From positions 13,415 to 77,414 of the forward strand of contig JACKBM010000025.1 of the NCBI GenBank assembly GCA_020634575.1: DNA of 64,000 bases, written 5' to 3'. The stretch is from Ardenticatenales bacterium. GTDB taxonomy: Bacteria > Chloroflexota > Anaerolineae > Promineifilales > Promineifilaceae. The notes beneath the pieces are model-generated. The model was not told the DNA's origin. It searched no databases and saw nothing but the letters and a program-made list of their open reading frames with translations. Position 1 is the first letter of the stretch. Every line of letters starts with the position of its first letter. The translations under genes were made by a program, and so were the position numbers. Shown piece by piece: positions 26,775-37,256 of this stretch.

Positions 26775-27914
26775 GTGCCGGATTTTAGCCATACCCACGC
26801 GCTTTTCCCCATCAAAGACAATCTGGTCTACCTGAACAATGCGTCAATTGGCGCGTTGTCGACGCGAGTGACCGCGGCTGTCAACGAGCTGCTGAACGAC
26901 GTCCAGCAGCAGGGGCGTATCAACTATCCCAATTGGTGTCGCATCGCCGACACGACCTTCAAGGCCAACATCGCCCGCCTGATTGGCGCGGGGGCTGACG
27001 AGATTGCCTTTGTCAAAAACACGACCGAGGGCATTCTGATAGTGGCTAATGGGCTGGATTGGCGCCCGGGCGACAATGTCATCATCGCGGAGCAGGAATA
27101 TGCCTCCAACGTCTACTGCTGGATGAACCTGGCTCGTCGCGGTGTGGCGATCAACTGGGTGCCGCTGGATGGGGGGCGAGTCACGCCTGAGGCCATCGCC
27201 GCGGCCATCACGCCACGCACCCGGCTGGTCTCGCTCAGCGCCGTCCAGTTCTGGAATGGCTTTCGCGCCGACCTGACAGCCATTGGCCAGCTTTGCCGGC
27301 GTCATGGCGTGTTGCTCAACCTGGATGCCATCCAATGGGTCGGGGCGCTGGATCTGGATGTATCGCAGTACGAGATTGATTTCCTTTCAGCCGGGTCGCA
27401 CAAATGGCAGTTGGGGCCGATTGGGACGGGCTTTTTCTATTGCCGGCGGGGTTCGCTGGAGACGATCTGGCCGCAAAATGTCGGCTACCACAGTGTGGAT
27501 AAGTCGGAGGATCATCTGGATTATGATTTCAGGCTGCGGCCCAATGCCGGCCGGTTCGAGGAAGCGCTGGTGAATTTTCCCGGCCTCTGGGGACTGAATG
27601 CTGCGGTGGAGCAATTATTGGAGCTGGGTACGGCCAACGTCGAGCGCCACATCATGACCCTGAACGATCAGGCGATCGCCGGGCTGCGCACGTTGGGGTA
27701 CGACATTGTGTCGCCCCTGGGCGCAGACGAACGCTCCGGTGTGCTGGCGTTCCGCCATCCAGATTTGCCGGTTGCTGAGCTGGAACAGCGGTTGAGCGAC
27801 GCCGGGGTCCACCTGGCTATACGGGCGGGCAATCTGCGTATTTCGCCCTCGTTTTACAACGATAGTGGCGAGATCGAACGCTTGCTGGCAGCGCTGCCGT
27901 CGGCCAGAGGCTAG
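26775..27914 (+). CDS. Class V PLP-dependent aminotransferase (cysteine desulfurase-like fold)
   Basis: A GTG start at 26775 follows AGGAGAT and gives 379 residues. The family pattern is clear: YLNNASIGALS, FVKNTTEGI, EYASNVYCW, NLDAIQWVGALDLDVS and the PLP lysine in SAGSHKWQLGPIG. The conserved active-site Cys loop of true desulfurases is not evident, so a lyase or epimerase activity on an amino acid derivative is more likely. It follows the damaged epimerase gene and may be co-transcribed with it. Confidence 0.87.
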   Translation: MPDFSHTHALFPIKDNLVYLNNASIGALSTRVTAAVNELLNDVQQQGRINYPNWCRIADTTFKANIARLIGAGADEIAFVKNTTEGILIVANGLDWRPGDNVIIAEQEYASNVYCWMNLARRGVAINWVPLDGGRVTPEAIAAAITPRTRLVSLSAVQFWNGFRADLTAIGQLCRRHGVLLNLDAIQWVGALDLDVSQYEIDFLSAGSHKWQLGPIGTGFFYCRRGSLETIWPQNVGYHSVDKSEDHLDYDFRLRPNAGRFEEALVNFPGLWGLNAAVEQLLELGTANVERHIMTLNDQAIAGLRTLGYDIVSPLGADERSGVLAFRHPDLPVAELEQRLSDAGVHLAIRAGNLRISPSFYNDSGEIERLLAALPSARG

Positions 27915-27929
27915 GGCGCAGCGCAGAAG

Positions 27930-28427
27930 TCAGGCGGCGACGGCATCTGCTTTGGGCAGTTTGCCGCTGACGCCGAGAAGCCAGCGCATACAGCGGTGCC
28001 CAAAGTCGGCTCCGGCCACGAACATGAGCGGGCAGGCGCCATCGATCACGTTGAGGCCGTGGCGACGCCCGTACTCTGTCGCAGCCGCGGAAACGCTGCT
28101 GGTGGCCTGGCCGAACATCGGGTTGCCGTGCATCCAGACATGGTGGATGTCGTAGGCGACGCAATCGCGCATGACCGCCTCAGCTGTTTCCGGCCGGGTG
28201 ACGATGATGACGGCGCCGACCCCGCCGGGGATGGATCCGACATCGGGATAGCAGGCGACGCCTTCCAGTCGCGTGGCCTCCGGGTTAACCGGGAACACTT
28301 CGTAACCCTTGTCTCGCAGGGCCCGCAAAATACCATTGCCGGTGCCGGTACTGCTATTGCGTGAAACACCGACTACCGCGATCCGCTTTTCGGCCAGGAA
28401 CGCGGCCGTTTGCTCTTTCAGATTCAT
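27930..28427 (-). CDS. CoA-binding domain protein (YccU-like)
   Basis: The 165-residue protein is a single Rossmann-type CoA-binding domain: RIAVVGVSRN (16-25), GYEVFPVNPEA, VIIVTRPETAEAVM and VWMHGNPMFGQ. A C-terminal stretch of about 30 residues (FVAGADFGHRCMRWLLGV) extends beyond the usual domain end. The role is not known for this family. The gene ends near the convergent aminotransferase and lies 12 bp downstream of the HhH gene, so the two may form an operon. Confidence 0.88.
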   Translation of the reverse strand: MNLKEQTAAFLAEKRIAVVGVSRNSSTGTGNGILRALRDKGYEVFPVNPEATRLEGVACYPDVGSIPGGVGAVIIVTRPETAEAVMRDCVAYDIHHVWMHGNPMFGQATSSVSAAATEYGRRHGLNVIDGACPLMFVAGADFGHRCMRWLLGVSGKLPKADAVAA

Positions 28428-28439
28428 TCTCTTCTCCGC

Positions 28440-29336
28440 TCAGACAGCCAGGACCAGCTGCTGCTCATAATACGCTTCGCACTCGTCTTCACGGCCGCGC
28501 ACCAGCCGTTTGCCCAGGAGGGGGCCAAACCGGCCGGTAATCACCGTCCATTGTCCGTCGCCATCCTTATCGTCGCGATAGATCACCACCCAATCGAAAT
28601 TCATGCCCAGCTGGTGGGCCCGGGCCGTGTTGGAGAACAGCGCCGTGTAATGCATGGCGCCCCGTTGCGTGTGCAGCACCGGCAGCCAGGCCTCGTTGGT
28701 TGGGTTGAACTGGCGTGGCGCGATCCGGGGCAACTCCTTCTCACGGGCTTTCTCCCGGTACTCAAAGTCAACGGACAACAGATCTTCGATGGGTGGCATA
28801 TCCCGGATGGCCTGGCGCGGTTTCGGCGGCGTGCGGGCTGAGCGATGCAGGCGGCCGGCCAGCGATTCGCGGACGCCGCGCAGCCGTTTCAGGCCAAAAC
28901 CCGGCACGCGGGTCAGCCGGCCATCGTAGGCGGCCTCTTCCAGTTCACGCAGGGATTCGACGCCGATTTCTTCGTGGATGCGCTCGGCCAGGCGGGGGGC
29001 CGATGCCGGCACCGTGGCCGGGATCTGCTCCGGTTCCGTCTCGCCACGCAGCCGCGCCAACAGCCGCAGGCTACCCGTCTGGGCCATCTGTTCAATCGAA
29101 TGGGCAATAGATTGGCCGATGCCTGGCAGGCGGATCAGACCTTCCAAACCGTCCCGGGTCAGGAGAACCCAGGCCGGGATGTCGAGACCCCGCAGGGTCA
29201 CGGCGGCGGTTCGATACGCCTGAACGCGATAAGGATTGGCATATTGGGCCTCGAGTAGGTCGGCGACCGCTTCCAGCTGACTGGCCATTGCCTCATTGGA
29301 CAATTTCTCGGCAGTGACCTCGTCTTCCTGAATCAT
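28440..29336 (-). CDS. Helix-hairpin-helix protein related to DNA polymerase X N-terminus
   Basis: The start MIQEDEVTAEKL at 29336 follows GAGGTG and gives 298 residues. Residues 10-75 match the 8-kDa HhH domain of family X polymerases (LEAVADLLEAQYANPYRVQAYRTAA, LPGIGQSIAHSIEQM). A second HhH is at about 130-150 (LTRVPGFGLKRLRGVRESL). The C-terminal 120 residues are a separate domain (RGAMHYTALFSNTARAHQLGMNFDWVVIYRDD) with no polymerase active site. It could bind DNA ends or gaps. I cannot name a pathway. Confidence 0.82.
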   Translation of the reverse strand: MIQEDEVTAEKLSNEAMASQLEAVADLLEAQYANPYRVQAYRTAAVTLRGLDIPAWVLLTRDGLEGLIRLPGIGQSIAHSIEQMAQTGSLRLLARLRGETEPEQIPATVPASAPRLAERIHEEIGVESLRELEEAAYDGRLTRVPGFGLKRLRGVRESLAGRLHRSARTPPKPRQAIRDMPPIEDLLSVDFEYREKAREKELPRIAPRQFNPTNEAWLPVLHTQRGAMHYTALFSNTARAHQLGMNFDWVVIYRDDKDGDGQWTVITGRFGPLLGKRLVRGREDECEAYYEQQLVLAV

Positions 29337-29564
29337 GGGGCACCTCGTTGATGGTTCAGCCGGCAAATTGGGACCGGCTGGGTAGTCAGTACGCGAAGGG
29401 AAAGGGACAGGGCACATTACCCTTCCTGTCAACATAGTGCATTTTTGCTAGTCGGGTTAGTAACAAATGACATGCCTGGCTGATGAGATTAGACACCATT
29501 TGCGGGCAAATCTGGCCTGGTGGCTCCTGCGCCTCTAGAATGGGAGCCTTCAAGGAGGCGACTG

Positions 29565-31028
29565 ATGGCACGACGACCCAATCTGCTTTACATCCATTCA
29601 GATCAGCACAATCCATTTGTGACAGGCTGTTACGGCGACTCGCTAGTGCAGACGCCCCACCTGGACCAGCTGGCGCGTGAGGGGACACTGTTTCACAACG
29701 TTTATTGTAGTTCGCCCTTGTGCGGGCCGTCGCGCGCCTCGATGCTGACAGGGCAACAACCCTATCAGCACCAGGTCTGGACCAACCAGCACATGCTCGA
29801 TTCGGCCATCCCAACGCTGGCCCACGCGCTGGGGGCGGCGGGCTACCGGCCGGTCCTCATCGGCCGCCTGGATGTGATGGGGCCGGACCAGTTGCATGGT
29901 TACACGGCGCGGCTGGTCGGCGACCATACGCCCAACTACGTGGGCGGCCCCGAGCCCGACCGCGGTATTCTGACTGGCGCCAACGATCCGGAGCGGGCCA
30001 GCCTGGAGCGGACCGGCGCTGGCTTGTCGGCTTACCAGGTTCACGATGAGGATGTGGCGGCGGCGGCAGTTGAGTTCCTGGAAACGTATGCCGCCGGCAA
30101 GGACGCGGAGCCATTCAATCTCACCCTGGGCTTTATGCTGCCGCACGCTCCCTTTGTGGCCCGCCGTGAGGATTACGACCAGTTTGCCGGCCAGGTGCCG
30201 CTGCCATCGAAGCCGCGCCCCATCGAGGCTGAGCGTCATCCCCATTTGCGCTGGTGGCGGGGGCACACCGAGTCGGCGGTTGTGGCTGAGGCTGAAGTGG
30301 CGCGCGCCCGGGCGGCCTACTGGGCGCTGGTCAGCCGGCTGGATGCGCTCATTGGCCAGGTGCTCACGACGTTGGAGCGCCTGGGTTTGCGGGAGAATAC
30401 GCTGATTGTCTACACATCAGACCATGGCGATATGCTGGGTGAGCATGGGCTCTGGTGGAAACATGTGTTTTATGAGGAATCGGTCAAGGTGCCGTTGATC
30501 GTGAGCTGGCCGGGGGTGTTACCGGCCGGTCAGCAGCTCAATCAGGTTGTTAGCGCTCTCGATGTGGGCGCGACCATCCTGGATGCGCTCGGGGCGCCGC
30601 CGTTGCCGCATGGATCCGGCCGGAGTTTGTTGCCATTGATCCGTGGTGAGGCGCCGGACTGGGAAGATGTTGCCTTTAGCGAATATTGTGTGGACCAGTT
30701 CTGCCCGCCGGAGGGCTGTTTTCACCGGATGGTGCGGCAGGGCGATTGGAAGCTGATTTATTATCACGGCCAGCCGCCGCAATTATTCAACCTGGCTGAC
30801 GACCCGGCGGAGTTGATTGACCGGGCCGGCGATCCCGATTGCGCGGCGATTCAAGCGGCACTGACCGAGCAGTTGCTGGCCGACTGGGACCCGGACTGGG
30901 TGCGTGAGCGGCTGGCCGCGAAGCGAGCTGACCTGGCCATCTTGCGCGATTGGGCCAAACAGACCGAGCCGGCCGAGACAATTCGCTGGCAAATGCGCCC
31001 AGATATGAATTTTTTGGAAGAGGTTTAG
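29565..31028 (+). CDS. Sulfatase family hydrolase
   Basis: The start MARRPNLLYIHSDQ at 29565 has AAGGAGG at ideal spacing, giving 487 residues. The metal-binding DQ pair is in HSDQHNPF, and the formylglycine signature is CGPSRASMLTG with Cys as the residue to be modified. VYTSDHGDMLGEHGLWWK provides the second metal pair. No signal peptide is seen, so it is cytoplasmic. Sulfatase or phosphonate-monoester-hydrolase-like activity is possible. The last codons abut an inverted-repeat element that begins right at the stop codon. Confidence 0.9.
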   Translation: MARRPNLLYIHSDQHNPFVTGCYGDSLVQTPHLDQLAREGTLFHNVYCSSPLCGPSRASMLTGQQPYQHQVWTNQHMLDSAIPTLAHALGAAGYRPVLIGRLDVMGPDQLHGYTARLVGDHTPNYVGGPEPDRGILTGANDPERASLERTGAGLSAYQVHDEDVAAAAVEFLETYAAGKDAEPFNLTLGFMLPHAPFVARREDYDQFAGQVPLPSKPRPIEAERHPHLRWWRGHTESAVVAEAEVARARAAYWALVSRLDALIGQVLTTLERLGLRENTLIVYTSDHGDMLGEHGLWWKHVFYEESVKVPLIVSWPGVLPAGQQLNQVVSALDVGATILDALGAPPLPHGSGRSLLPLIRGEAPDWEDVAFSEYCVDQFCPPEGCFHRMVRQGDWKLIYYHGQPPQLFNLADDPAELIDRAGDPDCAAIQAALTEQLLADWDPDWVRERLAAKRADLAILRDWAKQTEPAETIRWQMRPDMNFLEEV

Positions 31029-31180
31029 CCGCAGATTACGCAGATACTTCGCTTCGCTCAGCACAAGTTTTGGGATTGAGGAATACGTGACATCACCCAG
31101 CGCATTTTGAAAACAGATTCTGAATTGCGCCCACATTGGGTAGCGTTTACAGAAAATCCCAAAATCTGCGCAATCTGCGG
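31029..31180. repeat. Small element with CCGCAGATTACGCAGAT inverted ends
   Basis: The left end (31029-31045) and right end (31164-31180) are inverted copies with one mismatch. Inside lies a second nested inversion (TTTTGGGATT / AATCCCAAAA) and a CTTCGCTTCGCTCAGCACAA stretch that also occurs, inverted, in the element at 37221-37317. There is no coding content. It is a MITE-like or terminator-like element. Confidence 0.85.
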
Positions 31181-31206
31181 CCAACTCTTATGCTTGAGGA
31201 GATGAG

Positions 31207-32178
31207 ATGATTGCGGACAAGGTATTGCGAAATGATTGGCATCCGGTGGCATCGGTGGCGCAACTTGCCGAGAAACCGTTGTTACCGGTGCGGTTGCTTG
31301 GCGAAGATTTGGTTCTCTGGCAGGCCAATGAGGAGATCATGGCCTGGCAGGATCTGTGTGTGCACCGGGGAACACGGCTGTCGCTGGGTAAAATTGTCGA
31401 CGGGGATCGGGTGGAATGTCCGTATCATGGCTGGACCTACAACACAGCCGGTCGCTGCGTCCACATCCCGGCCCACCCGGAGCAGGTGCCGCCGGCCAAG
31501 GCGACGGTCCGGCAATACCAGGTGCGCGTGCAGTATGATTTGATCTGGGTCTCACAGGGTGAGCCGGCGCACGCTATCCCGGAATTCCCGGAGTGGCACA
31601 AGGCTGAATACCGCAAACTGCTGTGTGGACCATACTCACTCAAGGCGGCCGGGCCGCGCATCGTGGAGAATTTCCTGGATATCGCCCATTTTCCTTTTGT
31701 GCACGAGGGGATTCTGGGGGTGCGGAACCGGCCGGAAATTGCCGACTACCACGCCGAAATCACGCCCGAAGGCGTCCTGGCCCAGGGGGTGCGCGTCTAT
31801 CAGCCCAATCCGTATGGCACCGGCCGGGGCGACACCGTCGCCTACACCTACCGGGCGCAGCGGCCGCTGACCGCCTACCTGCTCAAAGAGTCTGAGGGGC
31901 CGAGTTTCTCCATCTTGCTGACCATTACGCCGCATGATGAACTGGCCAGCACAGCCTGGATGTGGATGGCGATGAATTACAGCCACGAGACACCGGCCGA
32001 GGAGTTGATCACCTGGCAGGATGAGATTTTTGCCCAGGATTTGCCCATCGTGGAGTCACAACGGCCGGAACTGTTGCCATTGGACTTACAGGCGGAACTT
32101 CATCTGCGTTCTGACCGGACGGCCATCAGCTACCGGCAATGGCTCAATCAACTGGGCCTGACGTTTGGGACCGCCTGA
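31207..32178 (+). CDS. Rieske non-heme iron oxygenase, alpha-subunit type
   Basis: The 323-residue protein has the Rieske [2Fe-2S] site CVHRG (50s) and CPYHGW. The mononuclear iron site is the ENFLDIAHFPFVHEG segment, with His-x4-His after the bridging Asp. Length and pattern fit the short three-domain oxygenases (vanillate demethylase / phenylpropionate dioxygenase type). A GAGGAGATG lies before the ATG. No reductase gene is adjacent. Aromatic-degradation genes lie 10 kb away, so an aromatic or quaternary ammonium substrate is possible but not shown. Confidence 0.9.
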   Translation: MIADKVLRNDWHPVASVAQLAEKPLLPVRLLGEDLVLWQANEEIMAWQDLCVHRGTRLSLGKIVDGDRVECPYHGWTYNTAGRCVHIPAHPEQVPPAKATVRQYQVRVQYDLIWVSQGEPAHAIPEFPEWHKAEYRKLLCGPYSLKAAGPRIVENFLDIAHFPFVHEGILGVRNRPEIADYHAEITPEGVLAQGVRVYQPNPYGTGRGDTVAYTYRAQRPLTAYLLKESEGPSFSILLTITPHDELASTAWMWMAMNYSHETPAEELITWQDEIFAQDLPIVESQRPELLPLDLQAELHLRSDRTAISYRQWLNQLGLTFGTA

Positions 32179-32190
32179 GGCGGGCGTGAC

Positions 32191-32916
32191 TCAGGTAACC
32201 AGGTCAGCCGGCATGAAGCTGTAATCGTTGATCCCGGCAATGACGACCGCTTGCGGCTCCAGCACCAGTCGGGATATGCTGCAATTGTATTTGCGATACC
32301 AGATGTGGCGACCGCCGTCCGGTAACTCGAGGTAGCGCTGCCCTGAAGTAACTGTCTCAAACAGGGCAGTTGAAAAGCCGCCATGGGTCACGATAGCTAC
32401 CCGATCCTCCGTATTCCCGTGTCGTTCGAGTAGCTCTTCGAGGAAAATGCGGGCGCGGCGCGGGGCGATATCGTAGGGTTCATAGGGCCGGTTCCACCAG
32501 CCTTCACTGCCGAGCGTATCTGGCACCACAAAGTCGGGGAAGCGGCTGGCAAAGTAGTCGCGGTTGGGGCCGGGCAGCCCGACTTTTTCGCCGGACGCCG
32601 GATCCGCTTCGTAGATGCCGCCCCATTCATGGATCACTTCCCACGCTTGCAGCGGCACGCCGATGGCGGCGGCGACGTAGCTACCTGTCTGGACCGCGCG
32701 CGTCATCAGGCTGGCATAGAGATGGGTGATGCCCAGGCGATTGTGATCCCCGTTGTTGCCCCCCCGTCATTGGACAGGAAATCAGCCAGGGCCTGTACTG
32801 CCGGCGATGGCCGATCTCGGTGATCCCGGGATCTGGCGACCGTTCGGCTTCGTCGCCTTTGGCGGCCAGGCGGCGTTGTTCTGTGATTGGGCGTGACGGA
32901 TAACGATGAGTTCCAT
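32191..32916 (-). pseudogene. Histidine phosphatase (phosphoglycerate mutase-like), three indels
   Basis: The ATG at 32916 follows AAGGGAAG and opens with MELIVIRHAQSQ, the RHG/RHA phosphohistidine site. Three frame breaks follow within 215 bp. Each is explained by one base in a homopolymer: CC for CCC after NNA, G for GG before VQALADFL, and seven G for six G before NNGDHNRLGITHLYASL. From MTRAVQTG on, the frame is intact with VAIVTHGGFS, which carries the second catalytic His. The gene is probably intact in the organism. Confidence 0.82.
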
Positions 32917-33134
32917 AAAGCTTCCCTTTTTGCGCCTACTTTAGCCACTATTAAATATCGATCAACCGTTTGGGTTGATTTGCAGAAAACACCCATCTTC
33001 TGGCATCGCCATGCCTGCCCAAACGGGAAAAACGGCGGCAGGAATCCAGATCTTGCCGGCAGCCGTTGAAACTCTCAGCCCTTCCTGGGCCATAATCTCA
33101 GGTGGAGAAATGTACCTTACTGCGAGGAAGTGAA

Positions 33135-33998
33135 ATGAAGCTAGGCGTTGTCTTTCCCCAGAACGAATTCCCCCTCGATCCCATCGCCATCCGTGATTTT
33201 GGCCAGACTGCTGAAGGGCTTGGCTTTGATTATGTGCTGGTCTATGACCATGTGCTGGGCGCCAACCCGGAGCGGCCCGGCGGCTGGCAAGGCCCATACA
33301 CCCATAAGGATGCCTTCCATGAGCCCCTTTGTGTTGTTCAGCCATTGGGCGGCGCTCACCCAAACCCTTGAATTTGTGACCGGCATTCTGATTTTGCCGC
33401 AGCGGCAGACGGCCCTGGTGGCCAAGCAGGCGGCATCGCTTGATTTTCTATCGGGCGGCCGCTTGCGGCTGGGCGTGGGTGTGGGCTGGAACGCTGTCGA
33501 ATACACTGGCCTGGGCCAGGATTTCAACCGCCGGGGCAAGCGGATGGAGGCGCAAGTCGAGATGCTGCGCCGGCTGTGGACGGAGCCATTGGTGACGATG
33601 GACGGCGACGGCGAACGGCTGGATGACGTCGGTTTGCTGCCCATGCCGGTCCAGCGCCCCATCCCCATCTGGATGGGCGGCTATGCTGATGTGGTGTTGC
33701 GGCGGATGGCCCGGCTGGCCGATGGCTGGTTCCCGGGCGGCGGCGGCGCGGCCCAGTTGGCGCCCCAGGTAACCAAGATGCGCTCTTACCTGGAGGAAGC
33801 CGGCCGCGACCCGGCCACGTTCGGCATCGACGTCTGGCTGAGCGCGCGCGCCAGTCTGAACAGGAGCTGACCAGGGAAGCGGCTGCCTGGCGCGAGATGG
33901 GCGCCACCCACATGGCCATCAACACGCTGCGCTGCGGCTACGAAACGGCGGGCGAGCACCTGGCCAGGATCGAAGCGTTACGCAAGTTGTTCGATTAA
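33135..33998 (+). pseudogene. LLM-class (F420/FMN) flavin-dependent oxidoreductase, two indels
   Basis: The ATG at 33135 follows GAGGAA. MKLGVVFPQNEFPLD and FDYVLVYDHVLG open the TIM barrel. One extra C in CCCC near 33322 shifts the frame, and the reading continues as SPFVLFSHWAALTQTLEFVTGILILPQR and GRLRLGVGVGWNAVEY. A missing G near 33857 causes the second break, after which REMGATHMAINTLR completes the protein. The pattern is that of the LLM family with N-terminal TIGR03619-like features. The lesions sit in homopolymers and look like base-calling errors. Confidence 0.82.
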
Positions 33999-34007
33999 AG
34001 AGTTTTT

Positions 34008-34083
34008 GCCACGGATTAAGCACGGATTTGGCACGGATTTTTTTTATAAAAAAATCCGTGTTTAATCTGTGTTAATCCGTGGC
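34008..34083. repeat. Inverted-repeat element, CCACGGATTAA family
   Basis: GCCACGGATTAA (34008-34019) and TTAATCCGTGGC (34072-34083) are perfect inverted ends. The middle holds further CACGGATTT copies and a run of T and A residues, so the whole can fold into one long hairpin. A related element is at 44600-44712. Confidence 0.85.
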
Positions 34084-34097
34084 TTTCAGGAGGCGGG

Positions 34098-35791
34098 ATG
34101 AGTGTGAAGGGTGATTGGCGCGCGGGCGCGCCGGGACGATGTTTACGACGGAGAAACAGGCGGCGGTGGGGTCGCGTGGGGTGGTGACGGCCAATCATCC
34201 GCTGGGGGCGGCGGCCGGGGCGGAGATGCTGGCCGCCGGTGGCAACGCGATTGACGCGGCGGTGGCCACGTTGTTTGCCCTGAATGTGGTCGAGCCAATG
34301 ATGGTCGGCGTGTTTGGCGCCGGCTGGATGAATGTGCGCCTGGCGGATGGCCGCCAGATCGTCATCGACAACTATTCGACGGCCCCGCTGCGGCCCAGCC
34401 GACCCTGTACACGCCGGTTGCTGACAGCTGGCCCAATTATATGGAAACGGTTGGTGATCAGAGCAAGTGGGCTATCTGGCCTGTGGTGTGCCCGGCAATC
34501 TGAAGGCGTGGGCGGAACTGGTCGAGCAATACGGCCGCTTTTCCCTGGCCGATGTGATGGGGCCGGCCATCCGCTATGCGGCGAACGGCTTCCGGGCAAC
34601 CCCCTATCTCAACGATTGCATTGGCGTTTCAGCCGCCAGAAGGGCTTGCGTTTCCGGAGACGGCGCGAACATTTTTGCCCGATGGCCGGCCGGTCAAGGC
34701 GGGTGAACTGGTGCGGCAGCCGGAATTGGCTGAGTCGCTGCAGGCGATTGCCGCGGCGGGGCCGGGCGTGCTTTATGGCGGCGCCCTGGGGCAGCTTATT
34801 GTCGACGATATCCAGAAAACGGCGGCATCATGACGGCGGCTGACCTGAAGCGTACGAGATCATTTACCGGGAGCCGCTGCGCGGCCATTACCGGGGTTAT
34901 GAGATTGTGGTGCCGGCGCCGCCTTGCTCGGGCGGAGCTCCATATCCTGCAGATTCTGCAGATCCTGGAAGGGTATGATGTGGGCGCGCTTGGTTTTGGC
35001 ACGCCTGAGATGATTCATCTGCTGGCTGAATGTTTTAAGATCGCCTTTACCGACCGGGCGGCTCATGTAGGCGACCAGCAAGAAGTGCCGGTTGAATGGC
35101 TGATCTCGGCGGCTGCCTATGGGGCGGAGCGACGGGCAGGGATCGACATGGGCATGGCACACCGGCCGGTTCCCGGCGTCCCTCCTCAACCGAATCCGGC
35201 AACACCACCCACGTCACTGCTGCTGATGCCGACGGCAACATTGCTTGCCTGACCCAAACCATCAACCATATTTTCGGCTCTAAAGTAACGGTACCGGGCA
35301 CCGGCATCATCCTGAACAACACCATGGCTCTCTTTGATCCACATCCCGGCATGGCCAACTCCGTTGCCTCCGGCAAGCGGATGGTCAGCAGCATGTCGCC
35401 GACCATCCTGCTCAAGGACGGGCAGCCGTTTATGGCGCTGGGGACGCCGGGGGGCGTGCGCATCTTCCCGGCGGTGCTCCAGGCGATCATCAACGTGATC
35501 GACCACGGCATGAGCCTCCAGGAAGCGGTGGAAGCGCCGCGCGTCTGGACGCAGGGCCAGGAGCTGGAGCTGGAAGAGGGGGTGGCGGCAGCGGTCCGGC
35601 AGGATCTGGCCCAGCGGGGCCACAGGCTGCTGGAAGTGTCGGCCGTGGCTGGCGGCATGAATGGTGTCCATTTTAACGACGACGGCACCATCATCGGGGC
35701 CGCGTGCTGGCGGGCCGACGGTTCGCCGGCGGCGCTCGGCGGCGGCCCATCCCGGCCCGGCGCCCGCTTCCGCCCCACCGTGGTGCCCTGA
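34098..35791 (+). pseudogene. Gamma-glutamyltransferase family protein, several indels
   Basis: AGGAGG lies directly before the ATG at 34098, but the conserved body begins in another frame at MFTTEKQAAVGSRGVV. Segments in order are AGGNAIDAAVATLFALNVVEP, GYLACGVPGNLKAWAELVEQYGRF, YEIVVPAPP-like residues near 34900, then GFGTPEMIHLLAECFK, and finally the catalytic Thr region GNTTHVTAADADGN with the small-subunit end SPTILLKDGQPFMALGTPGG. At least four frame changes are needed. The final 600 bp are intact. Damage is of the same kind as in the neighbouring genes. Confidence 0.82.
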
Positions 35792-35794
35792 TTT

Positions 35795-35846
35795 CAACCT
35801 GTCAGGTCCCCCCAACCTGTCAGGTTAGGACAACCTGACAGGTTGG
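35795..35846. repeat. Three CCTGTCAGG-type palindromes
   Basis: AACCTGTCAGGT, AACCTGTCAGGTT and AACCTGACAGGTT follow each other between the transferase stop and the aminotransferase ribosome site. This is the AT-richer version of the ACCCGTCGGGT palindrome. Confidence 0.85.
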
Positions 35847-35869
35847 GACCTCTCATCTGGAGATTTTGC

Positions 35870-37256
35870 ATGAGCGAGACGACTCGACCGGATACGCTGA
35901 CTTTTGCCACTCGCGGCCTGCCCATGATCGACCATGGCGATGGCGTTTATCTGTATGATGATCAGGGCAACCAGTACCTGGATGGCTCTGGCGGCCCGGC
36001 AGTTTATTGCCTGGGCCATCGCCACCCGGAAGTGACGGCGGCGATTATGAGGAGCAGTTGGACCGGATCGCCCACGCCTATCGTTATCACTTCAATAGTG
36101 AACCTCTCATTGAACTGCAAACGATGCTGGCCCGATTGGCTGGTGGGACGCTCAACCAGATGGTGCTGTCGAGCAGCGGCTCGGAGGCGGTAGAGGGTTG
36201 TCTGTCGATCGCCATTCAATACCATCATGCCAACGGGGAGCCGGGGCGGCAGCTGTTTATCAGCCGGAACGTGCTTATCATGGCAGCACCTTCGGGGCGC
36301 GCTGGCGTTGACCGGCTTTGCCCAGCGCAAGTTTCCCTATACACCGCCCGGTGGCCTGGCGCACCAGGTTTCGACGCCGAATCTGTACCGGTTACCGCCG
36401 GTGTCCCCGCCAACCAGCTGGTCGATTTCTACGCCGACGAACTCGAAGCCAAAATCCTGAACTTGGCCCGGAACGGGTCGCCGGCTTTGTCTTTGAGCCG
36501 GTAGTCGGCGCCTCAATGGGGGTGATGCCCGCGCCCGAGGGTTACGCCCAACGCATGCGTGCCATCTGTGATCGCTATGGCGTTCTCGCGATCGCTGACG
36601 AGGTGATGTGTGGCTGTGGCCGGACCGGCCCCTGGCGTGCGCTGGAGCATGACGGCGTCCAGCCGGATCTGATGATGGCGATTGCCAAGGGGCTGGGCGG
36701 TGGCTGCGTCCCGCTCGGGGCGACGATGTTCACGGAGCAGGTGGGTTATAGTTGTCCGCGCTGCGCACGGTGAGCTGATTTACGGTCACACCTTCTCCGG
36801 CACACCGCGGCTCTTCGTGCAGCGGCGGCGCTGGCCGTGCAAAAGGTGATGGTTGAGGAGAACCTGATGGCCAAGGTGGCTGAGGATGGCGTCTGGTTCG
36901 GCGAGCAGCTGGCAGCGGCCCTGGGCGACCATTCTCATGTCGGCCACATTCGTGGCCGGGGATGTTTTGGGGTGGAATTTGTGGCTGAGCGCGATAGCCA
37001 GCAGACGTTTAGCCCGGATCTGCAGCTGACAGCCCGTTTTCGCCAGCAGGCGCTGGCCAACCGGCTGGTCTGCTACCCGGTCTCTGGGTTTGTCAACCAC
37101 CAGACCGGTGATGCGGCCATCCTGGCCCCATCTTACCAGCCACGCGAGGAACTGGCTGCCATCATCGACCGCTTCACCCAAACCCGCGAACAACTCTTCG
37201 ACGACCTGCCGGATAGTTTTTTGCCGCAGATTACGCAGATTAAGGGATTGGTTTAG
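35870..37256 (+). pseudogene. Class III aminotransferase, several indels
   Basis: The ATG at 35870 follows GGAG. MSETTRPDTLTFATRGLPMIDHG and YLDGSGGPAVYCLGHRHPEV open the protein. A missing T near 36048 changes frame, then YEEQLDRI-like and LNQMVLSSSGSEAVE follow. Later parts include VVGASMGVMPAPEGY, IADEVMCGCGRTG and the PLP lysine in MAIAKGLGGGCVPLG. Near the end, IYGHTFSGTP and HVGHIRGRGCFGVEFV are recognisable. At least three frame changes occur. The last codons run into an inverted-repeat element, which supplies the stop, so the true C-terminus may have been altered. Confidence 0.82.
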